A stretch of 64,000 nt of DNA from Stigmatella erecta (GTDB taxonomy: Bacteria; Myxococcota; Myxococcia; Myxococcales; Myxococcaceae). Shown piece by piece: positions 61,287 through 64,000 of this stretch. Each line of letters opens with the position of its first letter. The first letter of the stretch is position 1. The position numbers and the translations under genes are program-made. The notes below the pieces were generated by a model, which was not told where the DNA came from, made no database searches, and was given only the letters and a program-made list of their open reading frames with translations. The stretch covers positions 806,001-870,000 of the forward strand of contig NZ_FOIJ01000002.1 in the NCBI RefSeq assembly GCF_900111745.1, given 5' to 3'.

Positions 61287-62489
61287 ATGCACAAGAAGTC
61301 CCTCTTCCTCGCCACCGCGCTGCTCGCCTCCCCGTTCGCGGGGTGTGGTCCCGGCGCTCTGTCCGACGAGGGAGCCCTTCCGCCCGTGGAGACTCAGGCG
61401 GAGGACCTCACCCTGCAGAACTGCTCGATCCTGGCCGCCACCTTGGTGACGGCCATCGGCGATGACGGCGACGGCAACGGACCGGGCAACACCCAGGACG
61501 ACAACCTGGCGACGCGCTGGAGCCACCTCGGCCCCGGAAGCTGGCTGCAGTTTGATCTCGGCGCGGCGAAGAACGTCGCCGGCGCGGCGGTGGCCTGGCA
61601 CCAGGGCAACCAGCGCACCAGCCCCTTCTCGCTGTCCGTCTCCACGGACGGGACGAACTTCACCTCCGTCTACAGCGGCACCAGCAGCGGCACCACCACC
61701 GCCGCCGAGACGTACCGGTTCACCTCCCGCAGCGCGCGCTACCTGCGCATCAAGGTGGATGGCAACAGCGTGAGCCAGTGGTCCTCCATCACCGAGGCCC
61801 GGGTCTGCGCGGGCGAGGCGGCCGCAGCCGTCCCCGGCGTGGTGTGGCGCGGCGACTTCGAGACGGGGAGCATCGCCCAGTGGAGCCACACCCAGGCGGT
61901 GAGCGCGGACCGGCTGCAGATCGTCAACTCGCCTGCCCGCCAGGGCTCCTACGCCATCAAGGCCACCGTGAAGCAGGGCGATGACCCCATCAACTCGAGC
62001 GGCAACCGCAACGAGCTGGTCTACATGTCCCACGAGCCGGTGAACTCCGAGTTCTACTACCGCTGGAGCACCCGGTTCGCCTCGGACTTCCCCAGCGCGA
62101 AGACCTGGCAGCTGTTCACCCAGTGGCACCACGAGGGCAGCAGCGGCTCGCCGCCCGTGGAGTTCTACGTCTACGGCGAGGAGATCCGCCTGTCGATCGG
62201 CGGCAACACCCCGGTCATCGTCTGGAAGACGCCCCTGGTGCGCAACACGTGGCACGACTTCATCTTCCACGTGAAGTGGTCCGCCGACGCGTCCGTGGGC
62301 TTCGTGGAGCTGTACCACAACGGCCAGCTCGTGCTGCCCAAGAAGAAGATCGCGACGATGTTCTCCGGCATGCTCAACTACCTGAAGGTGGGGCTCTACC
62401 GGAGCGACACCGTGCAGCCCGTGGGCGTCGTGTATCACGACGGCTGGGTGCAGGCCCGGACCCTGGAAGCCGTCCTGGCCGAGCCGTAA
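61287..62489 (+). CDS. Polysaccharide-lyase-like lipoprotein with F5/8C-type domain
   Basis: The 400-residue lipoprotein (signal ending SPFAGC, Cys20) has a discoidin/F5/8 type C-like module at about 50-170 (TQDDNLATRWSHLGPGSWLQFDLG) and a C-terminal region of about 200 residues (FYYRWSTRFASDFPSAKTWQ, WHDFIFHVKWSADASVGFVE) resembling heparin-lyase-I/PL20-type jelly-roll enzymes. It probably binds and cuts an acidic glycan. Substrate unknown. The ATG at 61287 gives a clean signal peptide. Confidence 0.75.
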   Translation: MHKKSLFLATALLASPFAGCGPGALSDEGALPPVETQAEDLTLQNCSILAATLVTAIGDDGDGNGPGNTQDDNLATRWSHLGPGSWLQFDLGAAKNVAGAAVAWHQGNQRTSPFSLSVSTDGTNFTSVYSGTSSGTTTAAETYRFTSRSARYLRIKVDGNSVSQWSSITEARVCAGEAAAAVPGVVWRGDFETGSIAQWSHTQAVSADRLQIVNSPARQGSYAIKATVKQGDDPINSSGNRNELVYMSHEPVNSEFYYRWSTRFASDFPSAKTWQLFTQWHHEGSSGSPPVEFYVYGEEIRLSIGGNTPVIVWKTPLVRNTWHDFIFHVKWSADASVGFVELYHNGQLVLPKKKIATMFSGMLNYLKVGLYRSDTVQPVGVVYHDGWVQARTLEAVLAEP

Positions 62490-62532
62490 CCTGTTAACGT
62501 CGCCAGCCTCCACTACGCGGGAGCGCTGGCAC

Positions 62533-63777
62533 TTGAAGCAACGGAACATCCTGGCGCTGGGGGTGCTGCTCTTCCTGGCGCCCCTGGCCTGGGCGCAGGA
62601 AGTCCCCGAAACCTCCGCCCAGGCCCTGTCGGTGTACGAGCAGGGCAAGCGCCTCTACGACGCCAAGGATTACGCGGGGGCGCTTGGGTGGTTCGACCAG
62701 GCCGCGGCGCTGGAGCCTGGCAAGGCGCGCTGGCAGTACAACCGGGGCCTGGCGCTGCGGAAGCTCGGCCGCTTCGAGGAGGCCCGCGCCGCCCTGCAGC
62801 ACTCGCGCACCCTCGACCCGGCGTACAAGCAGGCGGAGATCGACGACAAGCTGCGCGAGCTGGAGGCGTCCGGATCCGAGGGCATCCCCACGCCGGTGCT
62901 CGTCATCCTGGGCGTCATCTTCGGCGTCGGCGGCATCCTCCTGTTCGTGATGTACCGGGTGTTCAAGGCGGCCTCCTCCCTACGCAAGCACCGGCCATGG
63001 GGTCTGGAGGCCCCCGTGCCCCAAAAGGATCTCCGGCGGTACGAAGCGCGGCTGGAGAAGAGCGCCGGCAAGCTCATCCAGGTGGAACATGCCCTGCGGC
63101 TGGACGAGGACGCCGACCTGCGGGCGGTCCTCAACCAGGCCACGATGGCCGAGCAGCGGGCGCACGAGGCCCTGGCGCGAGTCCAGGAAGGGGGGCTCCG
63201 GCTCCCGGAGGCCGAGGTTGACGTCCAGAACGCCCAGGAGAGCGCGGAGGCCGCGCGGCAATGGGCCCAGCGCCTCTTCGGCGAAAAGGCGTTTCTGCCC
63301 GAGGGCGAGCGCGTGGGCTGCTACTTCTGCGCGCGCCCGCTGGCCAATGCCACCTTCCGCAAGCGGGTGCCCCTCAAGCGGGGCACGGACGTCACGGACG
63401 TCCTGGCGTGTCCCCCGTGCGCGAACATGGCCTCCGCGGGCCAGCCGCCTCCCGTGAAGGTCCTGACGGCACCGGGCGGCAAGGCGCAGCACTGGAGCGA
63501 GCTGGAGGGGTATGACCCGTATACCCACCGCCACAAGACTTACCCGAACCTGAGCCAGGTCCCCGCGTGGCAGTACACCCCGGAGCGCTCCCTGGGAGAG
63601 GTGGCGGCGATGGCCGCGGGCGGGGCGCTGGCGACGGGCTTGGCGGCCTACGGCGTGAGCAAGCTGCTGGACCTCGATGGCGCGAGCGAGGCGGCGGCGG
63701 CCCAGGCCGCGGCCCAGGAGGCGGCGGTGCGGGCCGGTGAGCGCCGCGAGGAGCGCGACTGGAGGGATCACTCCTGA
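62533..63777 (+). CDS. TPR membrane protein with CxxC zinc-like motifs
   Basis: The 414-residue protein starts with TTG at 62533, then a signal peptide (LGVLLFLAPLAWAQ), TPR repeats (YEQGKRLYDAKDYAGALGWFDQAAA), a membrane helix (VLVILGVIFGVGGILLFVMYRVF) and a cytoplasmic part with coiled helices and two CxxC pairs (GCYFCARPL and LACPPCANM) as in a zinc ribbon. The C-terminal part has alanine-rich stretches. Function unknown. Its stop overlaps the glycosyltransferase start (TGATG). Confidence 0.7.
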   Translation: MKQRNILALGVLLFLAPLAWAQEVPETSAQALSVYEQGKRLYDAKDYAGALGWFDQAAALEPGKARWQYNRGLALRKLGRFEEARAALQHSRTLDPAYKQAEIDDKLRELEASGSEGIPTPVLVILGVIFGVGGILLFVMYRVFKAASSLRKHRPWGLEAPVPQKDLRRYEARLEKSAGKLIQVEHALRLDEDADLRAVLNQATMAEQRAHEALARVQEGGLRLPEAEVDVQNAQESAEAARQWAQRLFGEKAFLPEGERVGCYFCARPLANATFRKRVPLKRGTDVTDVLACPPCANMASAGQPPPVKVLTAPGGKAQHWSELEGYDPYTHRHKTYPNLSQVPAWQYTPERSLGEVAAMAAGGALATGLAAYGVSKLLDLDGASEAAAAQAAAQEAAVRAGERREERDWRDHS

Positions 63778-64000
63778 TGGGCGCGCCCCGCTTCGTCTTC
63801 TATGCCGTCAACGGCCTGGGGCTGGGCCACGTCACGCGCCTGGTGTCCATCGCGCGGGCGCTGCGCCGGCTCTCCCCCGGGTGCGAGGTGCTCTTCCTCA
63901 CCTCCTCCGAGGCGGACCACGTCATCTACCGGGAGGGCTTCGCGGCGGTGAAGCTGCCCTCGAAGACCATCCGCGAGCACTGTGGCCTGCGCAAGGGCAC
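63777..64000 (+). CDS. MurG-like glycosyltransferase, truncated by window end
   Basis: These 74 residues start MGAPRFVFYAVNGLGLGHVTR, the N-terminal glycine-rich motif of MurG/GT28-like glycosyltransferases, followed by SIARALRRLSPGCEVLFLTSSE. The remainder is outside the window. Overlap with the TPR gene suggests a common transcript. Confidence 0.8.
   Translation, partial: MGAPRFVFYAVNGLGLGHVTRLVSIARALRRLSPGCEVLFLTSSEADHVIYREGFAAVKLPSKTIREHCGLRKG

Overview
The window looks like chromosomal DNA of a myxobacterium, probably of the Cystobacterineae (Stigmatella, Cystobacter, Archangium or Myxococcus-like). This rests on very high GC with strong GC3 bias, many lipoproteins, a PEGA-tailed Ser/Thr kinase beside a histidine kinase and an FHA/sigma-54 activator, a MopE-like glycine-rich lipoprotein, a TIGR04551-type outer-membrane protein and an RpoH/SigB/SigC-like sigma factor behind a sigma-54-type promoter. 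The family calls come from reading the proteins; no database search was run. Coding density is high, and no stretch over about 300 bases lacks a gene. I saw no tRNA, rRNA, CRISPR array, transposase, integrase or origin.

Region 1 (1-9457, minus strand) is the most unusual part. A single direction of transcription carries a PqqD/RRE-like protein, a 1934-residue Ig/FG-GAP lipoprotein, a 45-residue peptide with a YxxPxV leader motif, an HprK-like kinase, an S26-peptidase-like/GNAT fusion and a DMT transporter, with short gaps or overlaps throughout. It resembles part of a lasso-peptide or other RiPP locus but has no recognisable cyclase or leader-peptidase B2 gene. A beta-CASP-type hydrolase runs off the left edge.

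Region 2 (9700-17818) holds a Coa1-like membrane protein, an acyl-CoA dehydrogenase upstream of etfB-etfA, an Ig-like lipoprotein with a clear terminator, a KdsD-type isomerase and a coiled-coil lipoprotein. Region 3 (17984-26687) is a long minus-strand run: mutM, a TIGR04551 outer-membrane protein, an LptM-like lipoprotein, lysA, dapA, dapB, a fumarylacetoacetate-hydrolase-family gene, folK and a TPR protein, mostly overlapping by 4 bases. It links lysine/DAP, folate and envelope functions.

Region 4 (26838-42263) is housekeeping and stress: Fe/Mn superoxide dismutase, an M48 lipoprotein protease, a YihY/BrkB protein, queG, a cobalamin adenosyltransferase, thyA-folA, an FTR1/cytochrome c iron permease, the RpoH-like sigma factor, PPK2, a NUDIX-MBL fusion coupled to an HD hydrolase, and an ATP-grasp ligase overlapping a GNAT gene.

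Region 5 (42304-64000) is richer in accessory and surface functions: a transglutaminase-like protein, the MopE-like lipoprotein, an EEP/DUF4082 lipoprotein with an alpha/beta hydrolase, a NarL-type two-component pair, an RluA-like protein with an altered catalytic motif, a trans-sulfuration enzyme, and a LysM/lysozyme-like/cysteine-peptidase protein divergent from a secreted protein (possible effector and immunity). Then come the kinase/FHA regulator cluster, a polysaccharide-lyase-like lipoprotein, and a TPR membrane protein followed by a glycosyltransferase cut by the right edge.
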